Shown: in pieces, positions 34,025 to 45,134 of the stretch
Position numbering within the stretch: the stretch's first letter is position 1
Layout of the letters: each line of letters starts with the position of its first letter
Assembly: GCA_036009105.1 (NCBI GenBank)
Contig: DASYMJ010000043.1
Location: 38,832-102,831 of the forward strand
Length of the DNA: 64,000 bases
Origin: JAFAVZ01 sp036009105
Lineage (GTDB): Bacteria; Acidobacteriota; Thermoanaerobaculia; Gp7-AA8
Reading direction: 5' to 3'
Notes under the pieces: model-generated
Database searches by the model: none
The model's input: only the letters and a program-made list of their open reading frames with translations
Told to the model about the DNA's origin: nothing
Position numbers and translations under genes: made by a program

Positions 34025-34252
34025 ATGGCGCGCGATCTCAAGGAACTGATCGGAGAGGCGGCGGAGTTGCCGGAGTCCGACCGAGCGACATTGGCGGGTG
34101 CCATGCTCGAAAGTCTCGATCCTGCGCCGAGCGCAGAGGTGAAGGCAGCGTGGTCGAGAGAGATCGAGCGGCGGGTCCGCGAAATTGATGACGGTACCGT
34201 CGAGCTGATCGACTGGGACGATGTCCGCGCGGAGCTGTTTGCCGACGAATGA
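34025..34252 (+). CDS. Addiction-module antitoxin (TIGR02574-like)
   Basis: 75 residues: ELIGEAAELPESDRATLAGAMLESLD.. then AWSREIERRVREIDDGTVELIDWDDVRAEL, the pattern of the short unstable antitoxins paired with RelE/ParE toxins. The partner toxin starts at the overlapping ATGA (34249) but is broken, so this antitoxin appears to be orphaned. It may still bind its own promoter or neutralise related toxins elsewhere. Confidence 0.88.
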   Translation: MARDLKELIGEAAELPESDRATLAGAMLESLDPAPSAEVKAAWSREIERRVREIDDGTVELIDWDDVRAELFADE

Positions 34253-34516
34253 GGGTGAAGTTTCACCCCGAGGCGCGGGTCGATCTCAAAGAAGGGAAGG
34301 CTTCTATCGCCATCGCAGTCCGCTCGCGGCGGTCGCTTTCGCGCACCAGATCGAAGCGGCGCTGTCCGATATCCGGCAGGTGAGTACGGGACCCGTGAGC
34401 ACGTGCTTTCTTCACACTTCCCGTACACGATCGTCTATCGACTGCGCAATGACCTCATCGTAGTCGTTGCGGTTGCGCACCACAGCCGTGACCGCGGCTA
34501 TTGGCATCATCGATAG
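34249..34516 (+). pseudogene. Degenerate RelE/ParE-type toxin
   Basis: Starting at the ATG that overlaps the antitoxin stop, frame 1 gives MRVKFHPEARVDLKE. Similarity then continues in another frame (EGFYRHRSPLAAVAFAHQIEAALSDIRQ), and after a further shift in the third (GTREHVLSSHFPYTIVYRLRNDLIVVVAVAHHSRDRGYW, ending at TAG 34514-34516). Together these rebuild a RelE/ParE toxin of near-normal length with a short deletion around 34380. Two frameshifts in so short a gene make a functional toxin unlikely unless the assembly is wrong here. Confidence 0.85.
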
Positions 34517-34532
34517 CCGCACCGCGCGGCCC

Positions 34533-36290
34533 CTAAGCCGCCACCGCGTCGCTTCTTGCGCTCTGCTCGCGCCAGAGCGCCGCATACAACCCGCCCTCCC
34601 CCAGCAGCGAGGTGTGCGTGCCCGTCTCCACCACCCGCCCCTTGGCCAGCACGTAGATGTGTTGGGCGTGTTGGATGGTGGAGAGGCGGTGGGCCACGAG
34701 CACCGTCATGCGGCGGTGCTGGCCGGAGGTGAGGCCGCGGATCGTTTCGGTGATGGCGCGCTCGGTGATGGAGTCGAGGCTGGAGGTCGCCTCGTCGAAG
34801 ATCATCAGCTCCGGCTGGCGGAGCAGGGCGCGGGCGATGGCCAGGCGCTGGCGCTCGCCGCCGGAGATCTTGATCCCCCCCTCGCCGATCTTGGTGTCGA
34901 GGCCTTTGCCGCCGCGCTCGATGATGGGGAGGGCGGAGGCCTGGCGCAGCACCTCGATGCACTCGGCGTCGCTGGCGCGGGGGTTCACGAAGAGGAGGTT
35001 GTCGCGGATGGTGCCGGCGAAGAGCTGCGTGTCCTGCGTGACCAGTCCGATGCGGGCGCGCAAGGCGTCGGGGTCGATGAGCGAGGCGTCGGTCTCATTG
35101 ACGGCGAGCTGGCCGGAGGTCGGCTGATAGAGGCCGACCAGCAGCTTGACCAGCGAGGTCTTCCCGGAGCCGGACGGGCCGACGAACGCCACCGTGTCTC
35201 CCGCCTCGATGTGCAGGTTCACCCCTTCCAGGGAGGGGGTCGAGGCGGACGGATAGGTGAAGGAGACGTCGAGGAAATCCACCGACGTCAGCGGGCCGAG
35301 GGGAACGGGCTGGGCCGGCTTCGGCGCGGGCTCGATCTCCAGCACCTCCTCCAGCTTCTCCATGCTCGCCTTCGCCTCCTGGTACTGCGCAATGATCGCC
35401 CCCAGCTCGGCCAGCGGCGAGAAGACGGCGAACGAATAGAAGAAGAGCGAGAAGAACTGCCCCAGGGTGATGGCGTGGCTGTAATTGAGCCACAGCATGA
35501 GGAACAGCAGCCCGGCGCGCGTGGTGTTGATGGTCGTCCCCTGCAGGAACGAATAGAAGCGGAGGAAGCGCACCTTCTTCAGCTCCAGATCGAGGATCTG
35601 GGCATTGACGGAATTGAGGCGCGCGATCTCCTGCCCTTCCAGCCCCAGCGACTTGACCAGCTCCACGTTGCGCAGCGTTTCCGTGGTGGCGCCGGCCAGC
35701 TCCGCGGTCTGGGTCACGATCACCCGCTGCTGCGTCTTGATGCGCCGGCTGATGTAGAACATGAGCGTCCCCAGCACCGGCGCCAGCAGCAGGTAAACGA
35801 GGCCGATCGACCAGTGCACCGTGAAGGCGTAGACGGTCACGAACAACAGCCCCACCAGCGAGACGAACACCATGTTGATGAAGTTGGTGATGAGCGACTG
35901 CGCGTCCGACCGCGCCTTCTGCATCTTCTGCAGGATCTCGCCCGAGCGCTGGTCTTCGAACACGGAGTAGGGCAACGAGAACGAGTGCGAGACGCTCCGC
36001 TCGTACAGCTGCGCGCCGACGCGCTGGGCGATCACGTTGACGGAGTAGTCCTGGAAGTTCTTGGCGATGCGGGAGACCAGCGCCACGCCGACGTACGCCA
36101 GCAGGAGGAGCAGCACGCCGTGCACGAACTCCTGGCGGGTGAGGTAGGCCACCTTCGTCGCGTAGCGGTCGACGATCAGCCGGAAGACCTGCGGGTCGAG
36201 CAGGGAGAAGACCTGGTTGATGGTGGCCAGGACCAGGGCGCCGGTGAGGAGGCGCTTTTGGCGGGAGAGGTAGTGGGCGAGCAACTGCAT
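34533..36290 (-). CDS. ABC exporter, fused membrane and ATPase domains
   Basis: 585 residues. Six membrane segments in the first 310 residues, then an ATPase domain with Walker A GPSGSGKTS, signature ISGGERQR, Walker B LMIFDEATSSLD and H-loop AHRLST. This is the half-transporter layout of type IV ABC exporters (MsbA/LmrA-like), which work as dimers in the inner membrane and export lipids, drugs or peptides. Only 7 bases separate it from the M28 peptidase gene upstream on the same strand, so the two are probably co-expressed. The substrate is unknown. Confidence 0.94.
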   Translation of the reverse strand: MQLLAHYLSRQKRLLTGALVLATINQVFSLLDPQVFRLIVDRYATKVAYLTRQEFVHGVLLLLLAYVGVALVSRIAKNFQDYSVNVIAQRVGAQLYERSVSHSFSLPYSVFEDQRSGEILQKMQKARSDAQSLITNFINMVFVSLVGLLFVTVYAFTVHWSIGLVYLLLAPVLGTLMFYISRRIKTQQRVIVTQTAELAGATTETLRNVELVKSLGLEGQEIARLNSVNAQILDLELKKVRFLRFYSFLQGTTINTTRAGLLFLMLWLNYSHAITLGQFFSLFFYSFAVFSPLAELGAIIAQYQEAKASMEKLEEVLEIEPAPKPAQPVPLGPLTSVDFLDVSFTYPSASTPSLEGVNLHIEAGDTVAFVGPSGSGKTSLVKLLVGLYQPTSGQLAVNETDASLIDPDALRARIGLVTQDTQLFAGTIRDNLLFVNPRASDAECIEVLRQASALPIIERGGKGLDTKIGEGGIKISGGERQRLAIARALLRQPELMIFDEATSSLDSITERAITETIRGLTSGQHRRMTVLVAHRLSTIQHAQHIYVLAKGRVVETGTHTSLLGEGGLYAALWREQSARSDAVAA

Positions 36291-36297
36291 CGCGCGA

Positions 36298-37911
36298 TTA
36301 TCTCCCCCCGAAAACCACGCTGAAGAAATCGCCTTCCTTCCACTCCGGGCGGGTCGGCGCGTTGGCCACCTCCAGCCCGAGGCGGAAATTCGTCTCCGCG
36401 TAGCGCGCGCCGGAGGGGTAGTCGATCTTCTGGGAGAGGTCGTCGTGCACGGTGTGGTAGACGGTGCGCAGCCACTCCCGCGAGACCTTCTCCCCGTCGA
36501 TGGCCGGATCGCTGCTCTTCGGGCCGGCCTTGAGGTGGATGGCCGGGATGCCCTTCTTCACGAAGGAGTACTGGTCGCTGCGGATGAAGCGCACCTCTTC
36601 CGGCTGCGGATCGGGGCTGATGGTGAAGCCCGTCGCCTCCGCCGCGCGGCGCGCCGCGTCGCCGAGGGTGGTGTGCTCGCCGCCGAGGGCGACCAGGTCC
36701 GCGACCGGGTAATGCATCTGGAACATGTCCATGTTGATGTCCGCCACGATGGAGGACGGCGGCACGGTGGGGTACTGGGCGAAGAACTCCGAGCCCTGCT
36801 CGCCTTTCTCCTCGCCCGTGACGGCGACGAAGAGCACCGAGCGGGCGGGCGCCTTCGGCAGCGAGGCGAAGGCGCGGGCGATCTCCAGCAGCGCGGCGAT
36901 GCCCGAGCCGTTGTCCAGCGCGCCGTTGTAGATGTGGTCCGCGCCGCTGCCGTGCGCGCCGAGGTGGTCGAGGTGGGCGGTGTAGAGGACGTATTCGTCG
37001 CGGCGCTGCTCGTCGCTGCCGCGCAGCACGCCCGCCACGTTCTTGCTGGTCACCACCTCGAAGCTGGTCTCCGTGTGCGCCGAGAGCGTGCCGTGCAGCG
37101 GGAAGGAATGGGCGGTGCCTTTCTCGGCGTCGTCGAGCACCTGGTCGAGCGTGAGCGGCGTCCCCACGAACAGCTTCGCCGCGGTCTCGCGGCTGAGCAG
37201 CGCCTCGACCTTCAGCCGCGGCTCGACGTCCGCCGGGTTGTCGTCGTGATCGAGATAGCGCATGGAGGCGATGTTCGTCTGGCGCGAGGTCTTCTCGAAC
37301 GGGAAGCGCCGCTCGTCGGTGATGCTTTTCACGCTGATCAGCCCCACCGCGCCGCGCTTCGCCGCCGCCGCTTCCTTCATCTCCGTCGCCGAATAAAGGG
37401 CGCGCTGGTCGACCGGGAAGGTCACCGGCGCGCCGGTGACGACGAGCACGATCTTCCCCTTCACGTCGAGCTTCGCATAGTCATCGTGCTCGAGCTCCGG
37501 CGCGGAAATGCCGAAGCCGGCGAAGACCACCGGCGCCGAAACCTCCGAAGAAGCGTCGGCGAAGTAGGGGCGGATGAGGATGTCCTTGCGGTGCTCCAGC
37601 TTCGTGGTCGTGCCGCCGTCGCGGAGGGTGAAGGAGCACTTTTCGGGGACGAGCTGCGCGGAGCGGAAGCGGATGGGCTGGAACCAGCTGCCTTCGCTGC
37701 CGGCGGGCTCGAGGCCGAGGGCCATCAGCTTCGCGGCGACGTACGCGGCGGCGACGTCGTAGCCGCGCGAGCCGGTCTCGCGGCCTTCCAGGACGTCGTC
37801 CGCCAGGAAGCGGATGTGGGACTCGATGGCGCGCGGCTCGATGGCCGGCAATTCCGCGCCGACGGCGGGCGCGGCGAGCAGGAAGATGAGGGGGAGTATG
37901 GACTTACGCAC
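36298..37911 (-). CDS. Secreted M28 family peptidase with PA domain
   Basis: 537 residues from GTG 37911, giving signal peptide MRKSILPLIFLLAAPAVGA; a TTG at 37932 is in frame but would spoil the signal n-region. A PA domain insert (about 110-290) precedes the catalytic part: TAHLDHLGAHG, GALDNGSGIAALLE, VTGEEKGEQGSEFF, NMDMFQ and a late YHTVHDD His, the full set of clan MH zinc ligands and the catalytic Glu. It should release N-terminal amino acids from peptides in the periplasm or outside. The ABC exporter gene follows 7 bases later. Confidence 0.93.
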   Translation of the reverse strand: MRKSILPLIFLLAAPAVGAELPAIEPRAIESHIRFLADDVLEGRETGSRGYDVAAAYVAAKLMALGLEPAGSEGSWFQPIRFRSAQLVPEKCSFTLRDGGTTTKLEHRKDILIRPYFADASSEVSAPVVFAGFGISAPELEHDDYAKLDVKGKIVLVVTGAPVTFPVDQRALYSATEMKEAAAAKRGAVGLISVKSITDERRFPFEKTSRQTNIASMRYLDHDDNPADVEPRLKVEALLSRETAAKLFVGTPLTLDQVLDDAEKGTAHSFPLHGTLSAHTETSFEVVTSKNVAGVLRGSDEQRRDEYVLYTAHLDHLGAHGSGADHIYNGALDNGSGIAALLEIARAFASLPKAPARSVLFVAVTGEEKGEQGSEFFAQYPTVPPSSIVADINMDMFQMHYPVADLVALGGEHTTLGDAARRAAEATGFTISPDPQPEEVRFIRSDQYSFVKKGIPAIHLKAGPKSSDPAIDGEKVSREWLRTVYHTVHDDLSQKIDYPSGARYAETNFRLGLEVANAPTRPEWKEGDFFSVVFGGR

Positions 37912-37952
37912 GGACGGGACAGTGTAGTGCAAGGCGGTACACTACGCCCGCC

Positions 37953-39557
37953 TTGCGATTCTTCCTCCCTCTCTGGACCCTTCTCGCCGCCGTTGCTCTG
38001 ATCCTCGACCTGGGCGGCTATCCGCTCCTCGATGCAGACGAGGGCCGCAACGGCGAGGTGGCGCGGGAGATGGCGGCCACGAACGACTACGTGATGCCGC
38101 GCATCGACGGCATGCCGTACCTGGACAAGCCGATCGTCTACTTTGCGGCCGAGGCGGCGGCGATGGAGGTGCTGGGGCCGACCGCGGCCGCGGCGCGGTT
38201 GCCGGCCTGGTTCTTCACCGTCGCCACCGCGGCGCTGGTGGGATGGTTCGCGCGGCGGGTGTGGGGTGGGGACTCGGGTTGGATCGCGGCCATCGCCTTG
38301 CTGTCCATGCCGCTGACCCTGGCCTTCGCCCGCACGGTGATCTTCGACAGCGCGCTGACGTTCTTCATCGGGGCGGCCATCATCGCGTTCTGGTTTGCGG
38401 TGGAGGAGCCGGCGCTGCGCTGGCGCGTCCTCGCTTGGGCGGCCATGGCCCTCGGTGTCTTGACGAAAGGCCCCGTGGCAATCGCCATTCCTTTGTTCGT
38501 GGCGATTCCCTACGCGATCTGGCGGAAGCGGTTCACGAAGTTGTGGTCGCTCACCGGCCTGGCCGCCTTCGCGCTGCTCATCGCGCCGTGGGTGTGGGCC
38601 GTGTCGCAGGTGGTGCCCGATTTTCTAAAGTACGTGCTGGTGACGGAGACCGCCGAGCGGATGGCCACCAGGGCGCTCAAGCGCACCGGCCCGCCGTGGT
38701 ACTTCATCCCCTACCTGATCGGCGGCGCCTTGCCGTGGGCGCTCGCCCTCTTCCGGGAGAAGAAGCGCGAGCGGGACAACATCACCGTCTTTCTCATTCT
38801 GTGGATCGCCATCCCCTTCGTGTTCTTTTCCATCTCCCAGTCGAAACGGCCGCAGTACATCCTGCCGCTGATGCCGGCCGTGGCGTTGCTGGTGGCGCGC
38901 ATGTGGCGCGGCGAACGGCGTGAGCCGGGCGCAAGAACGGCGGGCATCGCGATGGCGGTCCTGGGCGCGGTGGTGCTCATCGCACCGTTCTTCTTCCACC
39001 GCACGAAGATGAAGCCGGAGGTCGCCTCCGTCGCCGACGAAACCGCCTACGCGCTGGGCGCGTGCCTGCTCATCGGCGGCGTCGTGGCCATCGCGTTCGC
39101 GAAGCGCCGCGAGCTCACCATCGCCGCCCTCTCTCTGCCCATTCTGGCCATCCCCCTGGCCACGAACCCGCTGATGGGCGGCCTCGCCTCGCGACGCTCC
39201 GCCGCCTCGCTGATCGCCAAGCTGCACATCGCGCCGAGCACCGAGGTGGTCGGCGTGGAGGCCTACACCGGCTCCATGCAGTTCTACCTCGGGCGGCCGA
39301 TCATCGTGGCCACCGACGACGCGAGCGAGTTCACCTCCAACTACATCCTCCGCCACTACGCGCAGTTCGCGGCCGACCCGGGCTCGCCGGTCCGCCCCAC
39401 CGCCTGGCTGCGCGCCACGCTGGACAAACCCGACCGGCTCTACTTCGTGCGCAACGACGACCGCCCCAACCGCGCGCTGCTCGAGTCGCGCGGCATGCGC
39501 CTCCTCGCCGAAGGGGCGCACTTCGTGGCGTACGAGCCGCATAGAATGGCCCGCTGA
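37953..39557 (+). CDS. GT39-type glycosyltransferase (ArnT-like)
   Basis: 534 residues from a TTG; no other start fits the first membrane segment. About ten to twelve hydrophobic segments, and in the first outer loop the LLDADEGRNGEVAREM motif whose Asp-Glu is the catalytic acidic site of ArnT/PMT-type enzymes. A later TKGPVA segment is also typical. These enzymes transfer a sugar from a polyprenyl-phosphate donor to lipid or protein on the periplasmic face. The promoter must lie in the 41-base gap to the divergent M28 gene, where TACACT at 37938 could be a -10 box. asnB-like follows after 1 base. Confidence 0.88.
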   Translation: MRFFLPLWTLLAAVALILDLGGYPLLDADEGRNGEVAREMAATNDYVMPRIDGMPYLDKPIVYFAAEAAAMEVLGPTAAAARLPAWFFTVATAALVGWFARRVWGGDSGWIAAIALLSMPLTLAFARTVIFDSALTFFIGAAIIAFWFAVEEPALRWRVLAWAAMALGVLTKGPVAIAIPLFVAIPYAIWRKRFTKLWSLTGLAAFALLIAPWVWAVSQVVPDFLKYVLVTETAERMATRALKRTGPPWYFIPYLIGGALPWALALFREKKRERDNITVFLILWIAIPFVFFSISQSKRPQYILPLMPAVALLVARMWRGERREPGARTAGIAMAVLGAVVLIAPFFFHRTKMKPEVASVADETAYALGACLLIGGVVAIAFAKRRELTIAALSLPILAIPLATNPLMGGLASRRSAASLIAKLHIAPSTEVVGVEAYTGSMQFYLGRPIIVATDDASEFTSNYILRHYAQFAADPGSPVRPTAWLRATLDKPDRLYFVRNDDRPNRALLESRGMRLLAEGAHFVAYEPHRMAR

Positions 39558-39558
39558 C

Positions 39559-41388
39559 ATGTGCGGCATCTACGGCATGGTCTCGGAGAGCGGCGTCGCT
39601 CTCGATCACCCGGAAGTTCTCGACTTCATGGGCGAGGCGCTGCGCCATCGCGGGCCGGACGGCCGCGCCGTGCTCACCCACCCGAACGCGGTGATCGGCA
39701 CCGAGCGGCTGCGCATCATCGACCTGCACGAGCGCGCCGACCAGCCGTTCTCCGCCCCCGGTTCGCACGTCTGGCTGGAAGCGAACGGCGAGATCTACAA
39801 CGCCCGCGAGCTCCGGGCCCGCTATCCCGACTACCCGTTCCGCTCGCAGTCGGACGTGGAGACGATCCTCCCGCTCTACCTCGAGCATGGCCCGAAGGCG
39901 GTGGCGATGCTGGACGGCATGTTCGGCCTGGCCATCTGGGACAACCGCACCAGCTCCCTGCTCCTCGCGCGCGACCGCGCCGGCGAGAAGCCGCTCTTCT
40001 ACGCGCGCGCCGGCCACGAGCTGCTCTTCGCCTCCGAGCTGCAGTGCCTCCTGCGCCATCCCTCGATCGGCAAGCAGCTCGACGATGACGCCCTGGCCGA
40101 CTACCTCCGCCTCGGCTACGTGACCGAGCCGCGCACCATGTTCCGGGCCATCCGCCGCATCGAGGCCGGCACGTACGTCCGCTTCACGGAGAACGGGCAG
40201 GAGGTGGTGCGCTATTGGGACCCGGCCGCGTTCGCGATCGAGAAGCGTTCGCCGGCCGAGGCGGTGGAGGAGACGCGGCGGCTGATCGAAAGGGCCGTGG
40301 AGAAGCAGGTGATGTCGGACGTGCCGGTCGGCGTCTTCATCAGCGGCGGCCTCGACTCCTCCATCCTCGCCACGCTGGCCTCGAAGACGATCGGCGTGGA
40401 CAGGGTGCATACGTTCTCCGCGCAGTTCACCGAGGAGTCGTACGACGAGAGCGCCGATGCGGCGATCCTGGCCCAGCGGATGCGCACGCGCCACGTGCCG
40501 GTGCGCACGGACGAGAGAACGCTGCACGAGGCGCTGCAGGCGGTGACGCGTGGCGTGGCCGAGCCGCTGGCCGATCCGGCCATCCTGCCCACGTTCCTGC
40601 TCGCCCGCACCGCGCGCGAGCACGTGAAGGTGATCCTGAGCGGCGAAGGCGCCGACGAGCTCTTCGGCGGCTACCCCACCTACCTCGGCCACAAGGTCGC
40701 GCCTCTGTACGACGCTTTGCCTTCCTTCGTACGCGCCGGTCTCCGCCGCGCCGTGCAAAGCGTGCCGGCCTCGGGGAAGAAGGTGACGCTGGAGTACCTG
40801 CTCAAGAAGTTCGTCTCCGATGCGGAGAAGCCGTGGCGCGAACGGCATCTGGCCTGGTTCGGCACCGGGCTGCCGGTCGACGTTTCGGCGCGACCGCTGT
40901 CGCAGCCCGCCCTGCAGACCGGCGGCGACGCGCTCACCGGCGCGATGCTCCTCGACTACCGCGGCTACCTGCGCGACAACCTCCTGGTGAAGGTCGACCG
41001 CGGAACCATGCTCTCCTCGGTCGAGGCCCGCGCGCCGTATCTCGATCGCGACGTCACCGCCTTCGCCCTCTCCCTCCCCCCCGACCTGCGCGTGCGGCGC
41101 CTGGAGACGAAGTGGGTGCTGAAGAAGGCGGCCGAGAAATGGCTGCCCCGCGACGTGATCTACCGCCGCAAGCGCGGCCTGAGCGTCCCCATCGCGACGT
41201 GGATCAACCACGGCCTTCGCGGGGAGGTCGATCGGCTGCTCGCCCCTGCCCGCATCGCGTCGCAGGGCCTGCTCGATCCGCGCGTCGTCAGCCGCCTGCT
41301 CGACGAGCACCGCGGCGGCCACGCCAATCACGCCAAGCCTTTATGGGCGCTGGTGATGTTTCAGTACTGGCTGGAGCGCTGGGCCTGA
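39559..41388 (+). CDS. asnB: Asparagine synthase (glutamine-hydrolysing)
   Basis: 609 residues, the usual length. The start is fixed by the catalytic Cys2 (MCGIYG). The N-terminal glutaminase domain has RHRGPDG and NGEIYN; the synthase domain has the ATP-binding loop SGGLDSS at 262-268 and later GEGADELFGGY. It makes an amide from an acid using glutamine and ATP: asparagine in primary metabolism, or a modified sugar or peptide in clusters. One base after a GT39 glycosyltransferase, so a role in cell-surface polysaccharide modification is possible; plain asparagine synthesis remains the default. Confidence 0.93.
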   Translation: MCGIYGMVSESGVALDHPEVLDFMGEALRHRGPDGRAVLTHPNAVIGTERLRIIDLHERADQPFSAPGSHVWLEANGEIYNARELRARYPDYPFRSQSDVETILPLYLEHGPKAVAMLDGMFGLAIWDNRTSSLLLARDRAGEKPLFYARAGHELLFASELQCLLRHPSIGKQLDDDALADYLRLGYVTEPRTMFRAIRRIEAGTYVRFTENGQEVVRYWDPAAFAIEKRSPAEAVEETRRLIERAVEKQVMSDVPVGVFISGGLDSSILATLASKTIGVDRVHTFSAQFTEESYDESADAAILAQRMRTRHVPVRTDERTLHEALQAVTRGVAEPLADPAILPTFLLARTAREHVKVILSGEGADELFGGYPTYLGHKVAPLYDALPSFVRAGLRRAVQSVPASGKKVTLEYLLKKFVSDAEKPWRERHLAWFGTGLPVDVSARPLSQPALQTGGDALTGAMLLDYRGYLRDNLLVKVDRGTMLSSVEARAPYLDRDVTAFALSLPPDLRVRRLETKWVLKKAAEKWLPRDVIYRRKRGLSVPIATWINHGLRGEVDRLLAPARIASQGLLDPRVVSRLLDEHRGGHANHAKPLWALVMFQYWLERWA

Positions 41389-41395
41389 GGTGAAC

Positions 41396-41460
41396 GTGGG
41401 GCCGGCTCTCAGCCGGCCCAGCTATCCGTTGACGACGGGCCGGCTGAGAGCCGGCCCCAC
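41396..41460. repeat. Family B palindrome between convergent genes
   Basis: Perfect 24-base inverted repeats, GTGGGGCCGGCTCTCAGCCG.. and its complement ending ..GAGCCGGCCCCAC, around a 17-base spacer. It lies between the stops of asnB (plus) and a receiver gene (minus), where the very stable hairpin could serve as a bidirectional terminator although neither side has a T-run longer than three. Confidence 0.88.
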
Positions 41461-41463
41461 ATT

Positions 41464-41943
41464 TTAGTTCTCCGCCTGGGCATTGCCGCGATCCACCACC
41501 GGCACGTTCTGCTCGGCGAGGTCGCGGATCGTCTTGTCGGCGGGCGTATAGAGGCGCTGGGTCGCGTCGGCATCGAAACCGGTCACGCAGAGACGCACCA
41601 GGTTGCCCAGCTCGGCCACCTCGAACGGCTTGCGCAGCACGCCGGCCACCATCATCGGATCGACCTGCTTGAATTTCTGGTCCGCGTAGGCCGTGATCAC
41701 CAGCACCACCGGCTTGATGCGAGCGGGATGCTTCTTCATCCAGTCGATCACGCCGAAGCCGTCGATGCGCGGCATCATCAGATCGAGCATGACCACCGCG
41801 TATTCGTGCTCGCGCAGCTTCTCGATCGCTTCCACGCCGTCAGAGACGCAGTCGATGTCGAGACGCTCGTGCCGTACGATCGTGCAGACCAGTTGGCGAA
41901 TGGAGGGGTCGTCGTCCGCTACCAGTACCCGTGTGCCGTTCAT
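41464..41943 (-). CDS. Stand-alone response regulator receiver protein
   Basis: 159 residues: a single receiver domain with the acidic pair (ADDDP, about 9-13), phospho-acceptor Asp54 in LDLMMPR, the TAYAD Thr and the RKPFE Lys. The last 35 residues are a tail without a recognised output domain. No histidine kinase is adjacent. It is divergent from the copper ATPase, with 65 bases between starts, and resembles the receiver at 44383 in its core. Confidence 0.92.
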   Translation of the reverse strand: MNGTRVLVADDDPSIRQLVCTIVRHERLDIDCVSDGVEAIEKLREHEYAVVMLDLMMPRIDGFGVIDWMKKHPARIKPVVLVITAYADQKFKQVDPMMVAGVLRKPFEVAELGNLVRLCVTGFDADATQRLYTPADKTIRDLAEQNVPVVDRGNAQAEN

Positions 41944-42008
41944 GAGCGAAGGGTCAGTACGAAAAGTGTGCCAGTGAGGTGTAATGCAGGCGCCGGATCA
42001 ACGTCTGC

Positions 42009-44123
<2,115 letters not shown>

Positions 44124-44131
44124 GGGGCCCC

Positions 44132-44299
44132 TTACGCCTCGTCGTCCTTGCGGCTCCGGGCCACCCGTTGCCGCAGCTCCTCGATCCGTTTGACGAGGCG
44201 GTCGGTCTCGCCGCTGGAGGTGTTCGTGCTCTCCAGCAGATCGTCAATGCTGCGTCGTTGACGTTTGACCTGTTCCAGAAATTCGTCGAGCTCGGCCAT
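44132..44299 (-). CDS. Small hypothetical coiled-coil protein
   Basis: 55 residues from ATG 44299, highly charged and helical (ELDEFLEQVKRQRRSIDDLLE..TDRLVKRIEELRQRV), with leucine/valine spacing of a short coiled coil. No ribosome site is obvious, and a longer reading to 44380 is open. It is divergent from the receiver at 44383 and converges closely with the copper ATPase gene. Whether it is expressed is uncertain; no family recognised. Confidence 0.5.
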   Translation of the reverse strand: MAELDEFLEQVKRQRRSIDDLLESTNTSSGETDRLVKRIEELRQRVARSRKDDEA

Positions 44300-44382
44300 C
44301 GCGTAAAAGTCCGAATTCTGGGGCAAAGCAAATCGTCTGCCTGATCCGTGAGGTGCGCGATTTGCAAGCAGCTCACGCAACT

Positions 44383-44817
44383 GTGACGGCTACCCCATCC
44401 ATTCTGATCGTCGAGGACGATCCGGCCATCCGCTCCATGCTCCTGTCCGCCCTGCGCCGGGAGCCTCTGCACGTCGAGGCCGCCAGCGACGGCGTGGAGG
44501 TGCTGGAGAAAGCGCGGGAGGGCCACTTCGCCGTCGTCATCGTCGACCTGATGATGCCGCGCATGGATGGCTTCACTTTCATCGAGGAGTTGCAGAAATT
44601 GCGCGGGGAGCCGCGCCCCATCGTCTTCGTCATGACCGCCTACGACGAGGCGATGCTGCGCCGCCTGGAGCCGGGCAGCGTCCACGCCTTCATCCGCAAG
44701 CCGTTCGACATCAGCATGTTCGTCGACGTGATCCGCGACTGCGCGGACGCGGTGGCCGAGGTGGGCGAGCCGTATCTCCCGCCCCTCGGGATCGCCCGCG
44801 AAGACAACGTCTGCTAG
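44383..44817 (+). CDS. Stand-alone response regulator receiver protein
   Basis: 144 residues from GTG 44383 (a GTG at 44353 is also open; neither has a good ribosome site). A single receiver domain: EDDP acidic pair, Asp55 in VDLMMPR, TAYDE and RKPFD. No output domain follows. Similar in the core to the receiver at 41464 (matching DGVE, LMMPR and DGF stretches), so the two may be paralogues. Convergent with the DUF1330 gene, sharing 4 bases at the stops. Confidence 0.88.
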   Translation: MTATPSILIVEDDPAIRSMLLSALRREPLHVEAASDGVEVLEKAREGHFAVVIVDLMMPRMDGFTFIEELQKLRGEPRPIVFVMTAYDEAMLRRLEPGSVHAFIRKPFDISMFVDVIRDCADAVAEVGEPYLPPLGIAREDNVC

Positions 44818-45134
44818 TCGGCGATCCGCGCCAGGTGCGCCACGTCCTCGCCCGCCACGAGCCAGAACTGGTTGCGCGCGCCGTCCACGCGCTGCTTGCG
44901 GAAGGGCGCGTACTCCGGGCTGTCGTAAAACGCGAACAGCGCCTCGCGCGACGGCCACTCGATGAGCAGAAAGATCTGCGGCCGCTGCCGCTCGCCCTCG
45001 ATCACCTCCACGTGCGAGGTCCGGGCGAGGTACCGGCCGCCGGCGCGCTCGACCATCGCGGTCACGTTCTTGACGTACTCCGGCACCCAGCTCGGGTCGG
45101 TGATGTCCATTTCGGCTGCGCAGTAGTACTTCAT
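44814..45134 (-). CDS. DUF1330 family protein
   Basis: 106 residues of the dimeric alpha-beta barrel type: MKYYCAAEMDITDPSWVPEYVKNV, GGRYLARTSHVEVIEG, IEWPSREALFAFYDSPEYAPFRKQR. DUF1330 proteins are small ferredoxin-like folds of unknown function. It overlaps the OsmC gene stop by ATGA, so the two form an operon in which OsmC comes first. Confidence 0.88.
   Translation of the reverse strand: MKYYCAAEMDITDPSWVPEYVKNVTAMVERAGGRYLARTSHVEVIEGERQRPQIFLLIEWPSREALFAFYDSPEYAPFRKQRVDGARNQFWLVAGEDVAHLARIAD

Noticed and set aside
34249..34400. Short intact toxin variant using only the first frame (about 44 codons)
   Set aside because: The conserved toxin sequence continues in other frames, so the first-frame product would lack the catalytic C-terminal half.
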